Shown piece after piece: positions 46,578 through 59,237 of a stretch of 64,000 nt of DNA. Every line of letters starts with the position of its first letter. Positions within the stretch are counted from its first letter, which is position 1. A model generated the notes under the pieces. The model was not told the origin of the DNA. It saw only the letters and a list, made by a program, of their open reading frames with translations, and searched no databases. The DNA is from Hypomesus transpacificus (lineage: Eukaryota > Chordata > Actinopteri > Osmeriformes > Osmeridae). Made by a program: the position numbers and the translations under genes. The DNA lies in NCBI RefSeq assembly GCF_021917145.1, contig NC_061081.1, forward strand, positions 156,442-220,441. The letters are read 5' to 3'.

Positions 46578-49224
46578 TCACTTGCTGGCCATGGTGTAGC
46601 AGCCATGGGGGTGCCACTGCATGTCGCGGATGCGTCTGACAGACTGCATCTGAGGGCAGCGGGCGCCATACTCGTTGAAGTGCTTGTACTCTCCCTTCTC
46701 CAGCAGGTACTGGCTGCCACGGTAGCCAGGGAACTGGTAGCCCACAAAACTGTGTAGAGAAGAGGGAGGGCAAACGAAGGAAGAAAGGAGGTGGAGATGG
46801 AGGCAGTATTAAAAGATGATACAAAAAAGTGTATAAAAGAATAACAGACGGAAGTGTAAAAGCTAATCAAAAGAACGTGCAGAGAGATGGAAGGAAAGAG
46901 GGAGGGAAGGAAGCAGAGAAATAAAATGGGGTATGACAGCGAGACATAGAGAGAGGGAGAGAGGTACTGAGATACAGAGAGAGGCAGCGGTTGAGTAAGT
47001 TGCTAATTAAATTTTTTGGTTACATGTTTGTCTGGACAACCCACAGGGGAATGTCTGCCTGCGTGTTAGAGTATGTGCTACGAATGGAGCACGGCTGATT
47101 TACAGCTGGCGGGGAAGGAGATAGATCCATTAGAGACCTTCATCTTCAGCAGGGTCTCACTGACATCACAGGCCCACCCCAAAGGAGGGTGACGTAGGAG
47201 CATGAGGCTATAAATAAAACTACCTACTTGTATGGTCTAGGAAACTTTTGTCAAAACCACTTTTGATACGTCTTTCGTGGGCTATACTTTACATTAAAGT
47301 CATCATTATAAATTATATTTAATTGTAGAATATTTGTTTTTGTTCCTCTGGTTAAAGGCTATGGAGTAGATGAATGTGATGGGATGTGGCAGGTGGATGT
47401 TGCTGTGTGAGGACTACTCACGTTCCGCAGCTGACCATGATGCTGCCGACCCTATCAGTGAAGCCGTATGAGAACAGGCTGGGAACGTCATCATCCATGA
47501 TCTCCATCTTACGACCCTTGAACTGGCCCACCTCAAACAGGCAGATCTTGTGCTTCTCAGGGTCCTTTGAAGGGAGGAGAACGGAAGGGTGAAATACTGA
47601 GCTGATGGATTGATTAATGTAAAAAAGTTAGTTCCGAAAGGATGGTGTGACAGAGCAATTAGACGGGCTTTTGACATGGTCGCTTAATAAATATTGTTGA
47701 GAATTATTCTCATTATGAATAAAGAATATAAGTAGAGTGGACAGATTAACAAATGTGGGTGAAGTTTACCATGCGGACAGGCCTGAAGGACAGCAGGTAG
47801 TCGTTCTTCTGGCAGTTGCTCCAAGAGTCCCAGCGAGGGTACTCTCCCTTCTCCAGGATGAACATCTCTCCACAGAAGTTCATCTGCTCAAAGCCCACAA
47901 AACTGAGGTTGGAAGGGAGTGAAAAGGGGGAGGGGATGTGGAAGGGAGGAAGGGAGAGGAGAGGAGAGAGGGTAAACCAGGCAGACAGGGAGTGTCATAA
48001 GGGGAAGGAGTGTGAATGAGGGAAGGAAGGAAGGAAGGAAGGGAGGAAGGAAGGGAGGCTTAGACATGATTTGCTCTCAGTGTGTCAGCTTTCTAATATT
48101 TGCTGTTGCATTTCAGATTGACTTGGCACTCACGGTCCACAGTCGACACGAATGGAGCGCACCCTGTCCATGCCCATCTCACACACATTCATGCACTCAT
48201 TGGTGATCTCAATGCTGCGACCCTGGAAGTTCTCCTGGTCGAACACAGACATCTGAAACGAGAGAGAAAGGGTGGAGAGATGGGAGAGGAGACAGGTTAA
48301 ATTGGTATTTTGAGGGATTGAGTTTTAGATTTTGAGAGTTTGTTTTTGATTAATTGAAATGAATTAGTTAATGTGATGAATTAATGTGATGAATTTGAGG
48401 AATTGCAAATATCGCAAATTAGTAGCACCAGAAAATGCATTTGCCCAGTTTGGTGTTGCGGTATAAGTGAGAGCTCCCATAGACAGGGTTGGTGGTTCAA
48501 TCATGGTCATTTTATACCATGGTGTATTGCAGGATAAGATACTGTATTACTACAATGAGCTACAGGAGGGTTGCAAAGCCATCATACACCTGTTACTCAT
48601 AGCAAATTAGAATCATAAGAAATACCCCACAACTCCTGGTTTGAACATTATTTGTCAAGAAATCGGTTTGAAATCATGTTTCAATGCTATGTATTGCCAG
48701 TTGCATCACTAATTTTACTATCCGTGAGCTTAGAAGATGCATGTATGCATCTGCTTCTTGCATAATACCAGACTAAAGAAGATTATGAGTTAGAGAGCGT
48801 GATTAAAACCAAGGTTTGATACCTATGGCTTCAATATCAACATCAACTGTTATGTAGACATTGGTTTTACAGTGTTTACCACCCACTTGCATATCTATGG
48901 CAACAGGAAACTCAGGACCACTAGCAAGAATGCAAAAGAATCAATGTGTGAACTCAAGTGTTGATAACCGTGTCAAACTGTAAAAGCAATTATCTAAGAT
49001 GTGCGTGTGTGTGTTTGTAATATAAGACATCACTTAAAGTCTGATGCCTCTAATTGTGCGTGTGAAAGAACAGTGTGTGTGTGTGTGTGTGTGTGAGCAT
49101 GCTTGTGTGTGTGGTTGCATGAGTGTACCTTGTAGGACATCATGCCCATCTCAGACCTCTTGCCCTGAGCGGCCTTCCCGTCGGTCTGGGAAGCAGTCTT
49201 AGCCTTCTCTCCTCCTGCTGACAT
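46578..49224 (-). CDS. Beta-B1-like crystallin
   Basis: Structural lens protein that packs into refractive oligomers. Coding exons 49129-49224, 48134-48252, 47770-47902, 47422-47564 and 46578-46749 join in phase into 220 residues; 119 and 143 are also the lengths of the matching exons in the neighbouring crystallin. One exon per Greek-key motif is the rule in this family. Motifs: [41 protein letters not shown] and [20 protein letters not shown]. The N-terminal extension is Ala/Lys/Gly/Gln rich and a C-terminal extension ([11 protein letters not shown]) is present; only basic (B-type) beta-crystallins have the latter. ATG at 49,224 lies just inside an exon after a TTGTTCAG acceptor, with an untranslated exon 1 above. 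B1-like is preferred over B2/B3 from the long N-arm and the divergent A-type neighbour; exact orthologue uncertain. Confidence 0.85.
48020..48058. repeat. (GGAA)n repeat in crystallin intron
   Basis: Short GGAA array with a few GGGA variants, within the intron between the second and third coding exons of the beta-B1-like crystallin. Confidence 0.85.
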
Positions 49225-49846
49225 GATGACTGAACAAACCACCGGTGGAGAGAGGAGAAAAGGGGAACCACAGAAACATTGTGAGAAGGAGAAAGAAAAG
49301 GCATGAGAGAACGTTTAATGCCCAGCAGGATGAGATTATCAAATTGTAATCCTAAAATTCCTCCCTTCTAGTCTAGAATGTGTTAGTTTAAATGCTTGTT
49401 TACAATAATAATAGTGTTCAATAGTCAGTTTAAATACATGAAAAACTAGGTAGTAGGAGCCTGTGATAGTAGTACTGTGGTTCCATATATCCCCCAAAAA
49501 CTTGATGCCAGAGTTTAGCTCAGAGTTTTGCCATGCTCTATTGGTCAAGGAACACTAGATCTAAACATAAACCGTTTCAATCCATTTTCAGTTAAAGGTC
49601 CAATTGTTGGCCATTCAGAAAATATGGGTTTGTCAAAAATGTCATAGAATTGTCCTCATTCAAATTTAACATGATACTTTCTAAACTGACCCTTTCTCTT
49701 GATTTTTAATTGAAATGCATTTTTTAATTTCATTTGAAACTAATTTAACTCTAAATGCCATCCCCCCGCCCCTTTGTCTTGGCCATTGATCTATTTGTCT
49801 GTCAGTGTGTGTGAGCATGCATGTGTGTGTGTCTGTTTCTTACCTG

Positions 49847-49900
49847 TGGCAGTGTGTACGTGCGGGGGGCAGATTCAGGCTCTGTGGCGTTCTCTGGGTG
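49847..49900 (-). other. Untranslated exon 1 of beta-B1-like crystallin
   Basis: A TGCCACAG/GTAAG donor ends the exon at about 49,847, and the TATA box sits about 30 bp above 49,900. The exon contains no ATG in good context, which agrees with translation starting in the next exon. The exact start of transcription is inferred. Confidence 0.5.
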
Positions 49901-49925
49901 TGTGAGTGCGGTGGGCCCCTCTCAG

Positions 49926-49935
49926 CTTTTATATG
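49926..49935 (-). promoter_or_regulatory. TATA box of beta-B1-like crystallin
   Basis: CATATAAAAG on the minus strand, about 30 bp above the inferred untranslated exon. Strong TATA boxes are usual for lens crystallin promoters. Confidence 0.6.
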
Positions 49936-51982
49936 CTGGCGCCCGGAGAGGAGGGATTAGATGACAGAAGCAAACCCGCTGAGCTCACAGCTGAGGAAGA
50001 ATAGAAATCCCCCATCATCAAAGAGAGAGAGAGAGAGAGAGAGAGAGTGCAAGGGAGAATGAGAGAGAGAATGAGAGAGAGAGCAAGGGAGAATGAGAGA
50101 AGAGAGAGAGAGCAAAGGAGAATGATAGGAGAGAGCAAGGGAGAATGAGAGGAGGGAGAAAGCAATGGGAAAGAGCCAAGATAGACACAGCAAAGAGGAA
50201 GATGGGGAGAGATAAGGAAAGTGAGTTATATAGAGAACAGAAAGAGAAAGAGGGGGGGTAAGCCACATAGAATTCAAGCAATAATATAGATATTCACTAC
50301 AGTATGTACTTATCTTTCTTTTTCTAACCCTAAAATACATTGAAAGACGGGCTGACACAATTATATGACCTGCAATTATAAAGTTATACATTGCAATTAG
50401 ATAAAAGTTGCAAAAGACAACTCAACATGAGAGTTTAAAATGTTGCAGTTTAAAGACTTTTAAGTCTGAGTCAGTACAGTACTGAACGGCAGCCATTTTG
50501 GATCTGTGGGATCATTCTTGTGACCAGATGCAGGGAAACTTTCTGTGCGACCTTTGACCCCTGCACGCTAGGCTGTTGGCTCATGGTGACATGACCACAT
50601 ACCTTGGGGGTTACCACAGTTGACACAATCTATTTCTCTACCCACAGAAACTGTAAAAGGGTGAAGAGTGTCAGATGGCTGAGCGGTTAGGGAATCGGGC
50701 TATTTCTCAGAAGGATGCCGATTTGATTCCTGGCAGTGCCAAATGACGTTACGTCCTTGGGCAAGGCACTTCACCCTACTTGCCTCGGGGAGAATGTCCC
50801 TTTACTTACTGTAAGTCGCTCTGGATAAGAGTGTCTGCTAAATGACTAAATGTAAAACAAAACCATAACAATAGAATGGGACTAACAATGTTTGTTCTCT
50901 TTTTGGAACCTTATGAGTCATTCATTTTCATAGTTATCCAATCAAGTTGACAATAATTAAATAATACAACTCAGAAGAACTGCTATTATATTGGGAGACA
51001 CATTTCCATAAATAACCCTTTTCACTTGCATGAAGCGAATCATCACTGACATCACAGACATACTGCAAATGACTTGTGGTATGTATGTGGAACACAAGTT
51101 CCAAAGGTTCAAGGTACAGTTCAAGGGTCAAATGAGGTAAGTAGATCTGAAGGTGGGGTGGAGCTGTGGGGTGCAGGATGGTCACCTTGGCAACAGAAAT
51201 GTCATTTTTCTGCCAGGGCTTTCAGTAAACAGGTGGCTATTCCTCTGCATCATGTGTCGTCCCCATCACTGTTCTCTCATAATGGCTTCACAATGACAAT
51301 GTAGCCTATAGTCAGAGCAGTGACACCACAATGAGGCTTTGAAATAACCATAATAACAAATTACCTGATAAAGTGGATAGCGATGTTAATAGAACTCCTG
51401 TCTGCTGTCGGTGATAGGCCTATGTTTCATATTTATTTATGTATTTATTCATACTAAAGGCCATTAGCTTACTGTTTTCCCCATGGTTTCCCCAACTATG
51501 AACTCTTACTGCAAAGAGGTTTCTTAATTGATTGTCACAGAAGGGCCAAATCCTCCTCATTCTCTACCTTTAGTCTGGTCCATTGTTGCGCCATACGATA
51601 GCACTGCTGACCTATACGAATATAACAGCGCTAACCCAACCACGGGCCCCCCATTCATTCCAAACGAGCTCGCGCACTGGCTCTTACCACCGTGCATTCA
51701 GCGGGGACTATGCTATATTATGTGCTGAGTCGACATGGTGCCCACTATTACATGGGGAACAAAGAGGAGTGAGAGGGAGCGAAGAATGAGTTGTGGGACA
51801 GGCGCGCGCTCACACTGACTTTTACGCACAGACGAACGAACGAAAGCACGTTCGAGAGTAGTGAGCGCGCGGCCACGTTTTCTCACACCAATACACTGAC
51901 GCTCAAGTATAGCCTATAGAGCAACACGCACACGCACGAACAATGTCACCAATGGTTACGCGCAGGCAACTGTGGACGCCGG
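49936..51982. promoter_or_regulatory. Divergent crystallin intergenic region
   Basis: About 2 kb between two outward-facing TATA boxes. Contains an interrupted (GA)n tract (50,022-50,130), a complete SINE at 50,668-50,856 and a GC-rich block at 51,780-51,980 next to the plus-strand promoter. No exon seen. Shared lens enhancers are likely on family grounds, but no specific Maf, Pax6 or Sox site was established by eye. Confidence 0.4.
50668..50856 (+). mobile_element. tRNA-derived SINE
   Basis: The head GTCAGATGGCTGAGCGGTTA resembles a tRNA (Leu-like) A box and GATTTGATTCC a B box. The body has GGGCAAGGCACTTCACCC and the tail GTAAGTCGCTCTGGATAAGA then GTGTCTGCTAAATGAC. Length about 189 bp. The tail is of the kind shared by several fish SINE families. 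It is a mobile repeat, not a functional tRNA gene. Confidence 0.8.
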
Positions 51983-51989
51983 TATAAAA
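51983..51989 (+). promoter_or_regulatory. TATA box of beta-A-like crystallin
   Basis: TATAAAA in GCCGGTATAAAACGG, followed about 30 bp later by the inferred start of the untranslated exon that ends at 52,072 with a CAG/GTAAGG donor. Confidence 0.65.
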
Positions 51990-52565
51990 CGGTTGCGCCA
52001 GATTCTCACAAAAGTCTATGTAAAGAGCATTGGCGCGTGTCACTTTCCAGTGCAAAGATAGAGAAGAACCAGGTAAGGTCCCGGGGCAACAAAAAACAGA
52101 GGATTTACAGTTTCATATTTTTGCACAAAAGGAAAACTTGTGGAATATATGTATGTTGGGCTACACTGATATTTGACGGCGCCTGATTGGAAACTACAAT
52201 TAAGATTTTATTTGTGATCGTTTAAAATTTTGATTTTAATTATTATTAGTGTGCCTCAGAAACGTACCCTTTAAATTTACTTTTGGGGCAGTTTAAATGT
52301 TTAAAAACATTATTCGAGCACCAAAACGGATCAAAGATTTTGATTAGGGGATGACAAGCTGCATATCAAAGAGAAGAACTTATATATAAAACTTTTCTCC
52401 GAGTTTGGATTGATTGAAGATGTCATTAATGCCTCGGGCTTGTTTTCAGCTTTGTTGAGCATATGCTTTTCGGACAATCTAAATTGAATATGTCTCTAAA
52501 GTCACTAATGACAAGATATTGATTATTTTGGATCTTTCTCTCCCTTTCCTTTTCTCTCAGAAGAT

Positions 52566-54036
52566 ATGAACAGAGCTACTAAAACCCACATGACCTCACC
52601 CATGTTCTTCCCCGGCATGGGTATGGCCCCATTCTTCAAGGTGACTTTACAGACACATACATGCACATAAAAAGGAGGAAAAACAAATTGTACCAAATAA
52701 ACCACACACTAACTTGTACGTGTCATTACAGGTCACCGTGTTCGAGCAGGAGCACTTCCAGGGCAAGTGCCAGGAGTTCACCTCCGAGTGCTGCAACATC
52801 CATGACTGTGGCATGGACTACATCCGCTCCATCAGAGTGGAGAGTGGAGCGTGAGTCACACACCCTGTATGTCCGTGTGTATGTGTGTGTCTATGTGCCA
52901 CTAGGAGTAAGTGTTTGTCGAACCAACTCTAATGTGTGCGTGCTATAGCTTCCATCGCTAACATCCAACCACTAGGGGGTGACATGGAACTTGAAACACT
53001 GCTGTGCCCGTAGAGCTGGCCTATTTCACGTCCTGCTCACCAGCTCTCGCTTTCATCCCTCCTCCACCTCTCTCTATGCGCAGCTGGGTGGGCTTCGAGC
53101 ACCATGACTTCCAGGGCCAGCAGTTCATCCTGGAGAGGGGAGAGTACCCCCACTGGGACGCCTACAGCGGCTCCCTGTCCTACCACGTGGAGCGCCTCAT
53201 GTCCCTGCGCCCCATCTACTGCGCCGTGAGTACACCTAGGGATGAGTGTGTGTGTGTGTGTGTGTCGGTGTGAGAGACAGAGGATCGCACGTGCTCATTC
53301 TGAGATATATATTTTAAAGTTTGCGCATGGTTGTCTGTGAAGTGTGTGCCATTCACAAACAAACTGTGAATGACCCTGAATTTGATTATTTTACTCACAG
53401 TCTCACTCCAGCTTCTGAATTCAGAGTATTTTGTATGTGAGCCCTCTCTCTGCTTGTCTCACAGTCCCACCAGAGCAGCCGCATGATGATCTTCGAGAGG
53501 GAGAACTTCATGGGCCGCAGCGTGGAGCTGTGCGATGACTACCCTTCCCTGCAGGCCATGGGCTGGTGCATGCCCGAAGTGGGCTCCATGCACGTGCAGT
53601 GTGGCGCGTGAGTCGACAAACTAGACCAGACGCCAAGGCCACACACACTCGCAAACACACACACACATATTTATTGACACAGAGATAAACAGACTAATAT
53701 GCGCACACGTATATGTCACAAGTGACAGATAAATGAACTAACAGATGGACACACAGATACATTGACAAACAGATAAACAATACAAATCCATGCAAATACA
53801 TCAACACCTCACCGTACAGATAGACTTAGAGTGTCAGTGTTATAGCCAGTGTGAGTGTGTTAAAAGTATTTTCTTTCCTCTCCCGCAGCTTTGTGTGCTA
53901 CCAGTACCCTGGCTATAGGGGGCAGCAGTACATCATGGAGTGTGAGAGGCACAGCGGAGACTACCAGCACTGGAAGAACTGGGGCTCTCACTGCCAGACC
54001 CCCCAGATCCAGTCCATCCGCCGTATTCACCACTAA
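52566..54036 (+). CDS. Beta-A1/A4-like crystallin
   Basis: Acidic-type beta-crystallin of the lens. An untranslated exon ends at 52,072. Coding exons 52566-52640, 52732-52850, 53084-53225, 53465-53607 and 53889-54036 join in phase into 208 residues. The first coding exon gives the Met-rich arm [12 protein letters not shown]. Four Greek-key motifs follow, one per exon: [42 protein letters not shown] with [11 protein letters not shown], and [16 protein letters not shown] with HSGDY. It ends IQSIRRIHH without a C-terminal extension, as A-type members do. The sequence resembles both CRYBA1 and CRYBA4. Head-to-head placement with a B1-like gene mirrors human CRYBB1-CRYBA4 on chromosome 22, but residue pattern alone leans to beta-A1-like. 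The start ATG is 5 nt after the acceptor. Confidence 0.88.
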
Positions 54037-54489
54037 GACCGGGACCGGACCAGATATACGGAGCCGGGCCTAACCCAGGCCTGGGCCGGCGTCTGAAACC
54101 ACATCCACCCTAGTCAGTCAGCATTTACTCAGTTACCCACCCACCTCAGTCCCGTTCAGGCACACATTGACTTTACAACATCCAAACACTCAGTTGATCC
54201 TCTGTAAACACTCAACACTTAGGGTGTTTCTATGAAGGTCAGAACTTGAGTCAGCTTAAGAACATCGGCAGCATGATACAGCTCATTTCAGTAACACACT
54301 ATGTGTGTGTGTGTGCAAGAGAAAGTGTGTGTAAAGGGTTGTTAGTGTAGCAGTCCTTTAGAAAGGTGTGTATCAGATCTAAATCAGGGACATTGGGTCA
54401 CTAAGTACACTGACAGCAATAACCAAAGGTAATGAGAAGGTGGGGGAGAGAGGGGAGGACGAGTAGAGAGATAGAGAGTACCTCTGAAC

Positions 54490-54495
54490 AATAAA
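54490..54495 (+). terminator. Poly(A) signal of beta-A-like crystallin
   Basis: AATAAA about 454 nt after the stop codon; no earlier exact hexamer seen in the 3' UTR. Confidence 0.55.
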
Positions 54496-54641
54496 CTCAT
54501 GCTGACCTCAAACCTGTGTCCTGAGCTGTAACTCCTGTGTGTTTGTTCATGTGTGTTTGTGAGACAAAAAAACAAAGAGATAGACAAAGAAAGACAAAAT
54601 AATGTATATCATATTTGTTAAACAGCAAATGTGTGTGCATG

Positions 54642-54680
<39 letters not shown>
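54642..54680. repeat. (TA)n microsatellite
   Basis: About 38 bp of TA dinucleotides, between the crystallin poly(A) signal and the end of unc93b1. Confidence 0.95.
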
Positions 54681-54682
<2 letters not shown>

Positions 54683-55859
54683 AAAGTTGTGTGTAGGAAA
54701 GCGAAGGTTACCTTCATTGAGGCGTATGTTATAACAAAACCATTTTTTCATTAAGACTTAGTGCGTAGGTTTCCATGGTGACACATATTTGTCTTTCATA
54801 AGAGAACACCCACTCAGAGACAATCATTCTGTGGCAAACCTTGCATCAAAACCCAGTCACATCTTAATGATCCCAGTCACTGAACGTATTTAATCATTGA
54901 AAACACATGACATAATACTATTTCAGAATCAAATAAGTACAGAGTTTGTTAAGAGATCATGAAATCTTTACATACTCTTGTATGCATAAGTACAAAGTGA
55001 ACACAATGACTTGGGCTTTCTGGTGACCCCTTCAATTGTCAGAAACAACAGAAATGTCCTCTCACAATAAGGGGTGTGTTTTGTTTGACATTTTGGTGAT
55101 CATCCAATCATGGACGTTCGTTTTTCATTGAAATCCTTGCAAAAAGCTTCAGTGAAACGGTTTCAACAAAAACACACTGTGACACTCATCCTCAGGAACA
55201 TTTACAGAAGCCTACACGAACAAAATGAATTATACTCATAAACACTCCTACAGATTATTTCTATTCATATATAACGATGAAACATAGCACGTTCAGAAGT
55301 TACATCAAAAAAACATTACACAAATCTGTTTTCTCTGTGATCAAACACACTAAAAGTACCAGAGTCCAAGATAAACACATATCTCTGTAGACACCTGAGA
55401 GGAAGTGAGAACCGTGCTGAAAAAATACTTCCTCTTTTCAGATTAGTCACAAGAACCTTTATAACTCAATTCCTCCTCCCTTTCTCGAGTTAGAGATAGT
55501 CATTCATTCTTTTAAGTACCGCTACAATCTAAAACCCCATTTCTCTTTCAGGCAAAAGTACAGTATTAAACTTGCTAGTGTGCCTTCCAACCAGTGTGTG
55601 AATTAATAAGAAGATACACTTTTGAGATACAGACAAAATCAGTCAAACAGGTAGAAGTATGTGTCAGAAATACAATATGATGACTTCATTTGTTAATGAA
55701 TTGCAATAAACACTCAAGAGAAATGAGCTCAGTGGTGGTAGAATTGTTCGTTTTTGATGACTTCCTCTCTGTTTTGCATTTCTTCACCTCATCTTCCTAT
55801 GCCCTCCTAAACTCTCCCACCTTCTCCCTCTCTCTTCCTCCTCTCTCTCTATAACAGCT
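54681..55859. other. Intergenic, mostly unc93b1 3' UTR
   Basis: AT-rich sequence downstream of the minus-strand unc93b1 stop. No exon or mobile element recognised. Confidence 0.4.
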
Positions 55860-56622
55860 TTACTCCTCGTGGCCTACCCCCTCGTCCTTTTGCCTCCGTC
55901 GATCCCTGGCACCTCCCATCCTGGCCCTCGGCGAATCAGATCCCTGTGAGCCTGCGTCTCCGCCCACATCCTCCCTGATCTCCCCTCCTTCCTCACCTTC
56001 ATGCTCCTCATCCTCCTCTTCCTCGTCACTCTTTTCTGAGTCTGACTCTGACTCGTCTGAGTTGTCTTCCTCCAGGTAACGGTAACCTTTGACCTGAGGA
56101 AGTGAAAGAACAACAGAATGTAAACTGTTCACATGTAGGCGGAGATGAACTCTGACTCGTTTTACTCTGTAAGAAAGAAGCGCACACCCTGAAAGAAGCA
56201 CACACGCACTCTCATAGATCAAAACCCCTGTACACCCTCACCCACATGCATTCTCACACACACGGGAAAAACAACCAAGTTCAATAGGAAGGGACTGGTT
56301 ACCTTGTGTCGAGGGCGGGGTATACGGGGGATTCTGGCTGGTATTTTCTTGGCCTGACGTTGCTCCATCAGCCAATAGCAGACACAGGACAGTATCAGAG
56401 TGACCAATAGGATGGAAAGTTTAGCCTGGGGAAAACAGCAAAGAGGAAATTAGCATGACAACAAGAGCTGGAAGGAAAGAACAAATTAAAAACACACACA
56501 CCCTCATTGGGAGGCCGGACCAAAGGTAAACAATGAAGATGGCGATAGCTTGCCACCAGTGGTAGATGGTGTACACAAAGTCCAGCCTTTCCTTGTCCTC
56601 ATAGAGCATCCCCAGCAGGCCT

Positions 56623-56692
<70 letters not shown>

Positions 56693-58635
56693 GAGAGAGA
56701 GGGTGAGGACAGGGAGGGGTTGGTGTTACTGTAATATGTTAGTGTACAAGGCTGCTTAGGACAGCAGTACTGTGTTATACTCACTGCTGAGGCCAGTCTT
56801 GTTGAGGGCGGAGCCCAGACCCCAGAGGGCAGTGAGGACAAGGAGGGGGGCGAGGAGGCCCGGGGTTTTGGGTCTGGGGCACCACCAGAGCAGCACCAGC
56901 AGCAGAAGACCGTGGACGGCAGCGCCCGCTACCAGGGTGGCCCAGCGTGGCAGGCGGAGGAGGGAGAGGGAGAGGAGGGAAAAGAGGGAGCAGGAGAGGC
57001 CATACACCCCCACCAGCAGCCAGAGCCACTCCAGACCCACAGTGCATACTCCGTACGACTGGGGAGGGAGGGGGGAGAAAGGTGAAAGGAGGGAAAGAGG
57101 AGGGAGAGAAGAGGGAGAGGAGGGAGAGAGGAGTGAAAGAGGAGGGAAGTAACAGTATGAGTCTCGCGTCCCAAGGCCGGACAGTTTTAAATCTGCTTCC
57201 TGTTCTAGTTCCTATAATATTGCAGCGCTGGTTGGTTACCAGGGTGAGCCCAGAGATGGCAAAGAGGGTCTCCAGGCCGCTGTAGATGAAGAAGGGGCAG
57301 AGCAGCCGCAGCCTGTAGTCTCTGAGGTGTTTGAAGGGCAGCTGGAAGATGTTACCCCAGCCAATGCTGCGCAGGTCGATCTCCTCAGTGGGACGGTACG
57401 CTGCGCCACACACAACCAGGAACTGTGGACAAGCGGGGGGAGGCGGCGGTTACAGTTACAGTTAAAGGTAAACTGTGTATCTGTGTGTGAAGCAGTCCCA
57501 AACGATTACAAACTCTTCAAACAAATGCGCACACACCAACAACAACAAAAACATGCAAAATGTTTATACATTTACATATCTAACAGATATATGTGGCCCA
57601 CCAGTGGAGTGGAGGAGGTGGGGTGGGGGGGGGGTCTTACTATGATCATGGCGAGGAAGGCAGCCCCCATGAGAATACTCTCCACCTGGATGAGCAGCAG
57701 GGAGCGTGGGAGGCTCTTCAGCACTGTGTTGTTGAACCCCATGAGGATGCCAGTGGAATTTGCACCTGGTTGGGGTAATATATATAAATAAAAATAACAT
57801 AATTGATTTCATATCATATCGATGTGATATCCCCTGACATACCCTTGTTACAATAATAATGACATTTTTGTCATTATTATCAAGTGAAGTATTTGAAATA
57901 TATAACTGATAGACATTCGATGGTGTACACAGTGCATAGAAGATTTGAGATTTACCACAGTCCTGGACGTGGAACAGAGTGTGATCGTATTTCTGGAGGA
58001 GGCCATGGATGAAGAACCGCATGGGGAACTCCGCAAACACAAAACTCAGCTGAGGGGGCAAAGAGGAAGACACACAAACACACAACTTAGACAGATACAG
58101 GCGCATTACCATCTGGGAGGCTCGTTAGATGTTGGTCTCTCTCTCTCTCACACTCATACACACACTCCAATAAGAACTTACATGGAAGATGCTGTAAAAG
58201 ACAGCCTGGAACACGATCACATACTGGTGAGAAGCTCCTTTGGGCAGTTTCTTCTGCTCCTGGACATGCTCTTCCTTGTAGTTAACATACTCATAATACT
58301 GCTGGGCCATCCTAAAATGGTGTATGTGTGTGTGCATGTTATAAATGTCCAATTAGTGTATTTCAATGAGTGTTTATTTGTGGTCAGCGTAATAAGAAAG
58401 AGAAAAAGACGAGCCATGACAGCTTTATCTCGGTCTCCTCCTTCTCCTTTTATCTCCTCCTGCTTCTCACCTTGTGATGTAATTCCCCAGAGAGGCCCAC
58501 AGAGGGACGATGGCTACACCAATCGCCACGGCCGATGGTACCAGGGTGTAGTATCGCTCCCAGTAGTTGGTCGAGACAAAAAGGGCGTAGATCCCAGAGG
58601 CCAGGAACATCATCCACTTGGTGCCAAGGAACCTG

Positions 58636-58674
<39 letters not shown>

Positions 58675-59164
58675 ATTACCAACACATCAGTGGGTCTGTA
58701 TGTGTATGCGTGTGTGTGCGTGTGTGTGTGCATGTGTGTGTGTGTTTGTGGGGTTCTACCTGATGAGTACAGGGGTGTAGAGTAGGCCGATAACAGGTGT
58801 AACGTTGATCCCAATCAGCATCTTGTGGTCAATGTCCTCCAGACCCAGATTCCCGTACTTCACGTCTCTGTAGGTCTCATCATAGTGGAGGATTAACTGC
58901 ATCTGTAGTAGGCCTGCTCACACACACGCATAGAGAAAACTGTGAGATGGACACATAAGAGATGTACACGTGTACACACACACATGCACACGTACATGCA
59001 CACAAACCACAATTTTCTCACCTACCCATGTAAACACTGTAGATGATCATGCACCCCACACTGGCCCCCAGAACGTTCTTGCCCACACCCAGCCTCTTCC
59101 TCCTGTAGTACTTCCTCTCCTCTTCTTCCTCATCATACTCTGCCTGGGAGCCCAGAAACTCTTC

Positions 59165-59237
<73 letters not shown>

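Noticed and set aside
50668-50760. Possible tRNA gene
   Set aside because: A and B box-like parts belong to a SINE; the body lacks a foldable acceptor stem and continues into a SINE tail.
56772-57413. Overlapping open frames on both strands in the unc93b1 region
   Set aside because: Shadows of GC-rich unc93b1 exons at 56785-57058 and 57240-57422 running into purine-rich intron sequence.
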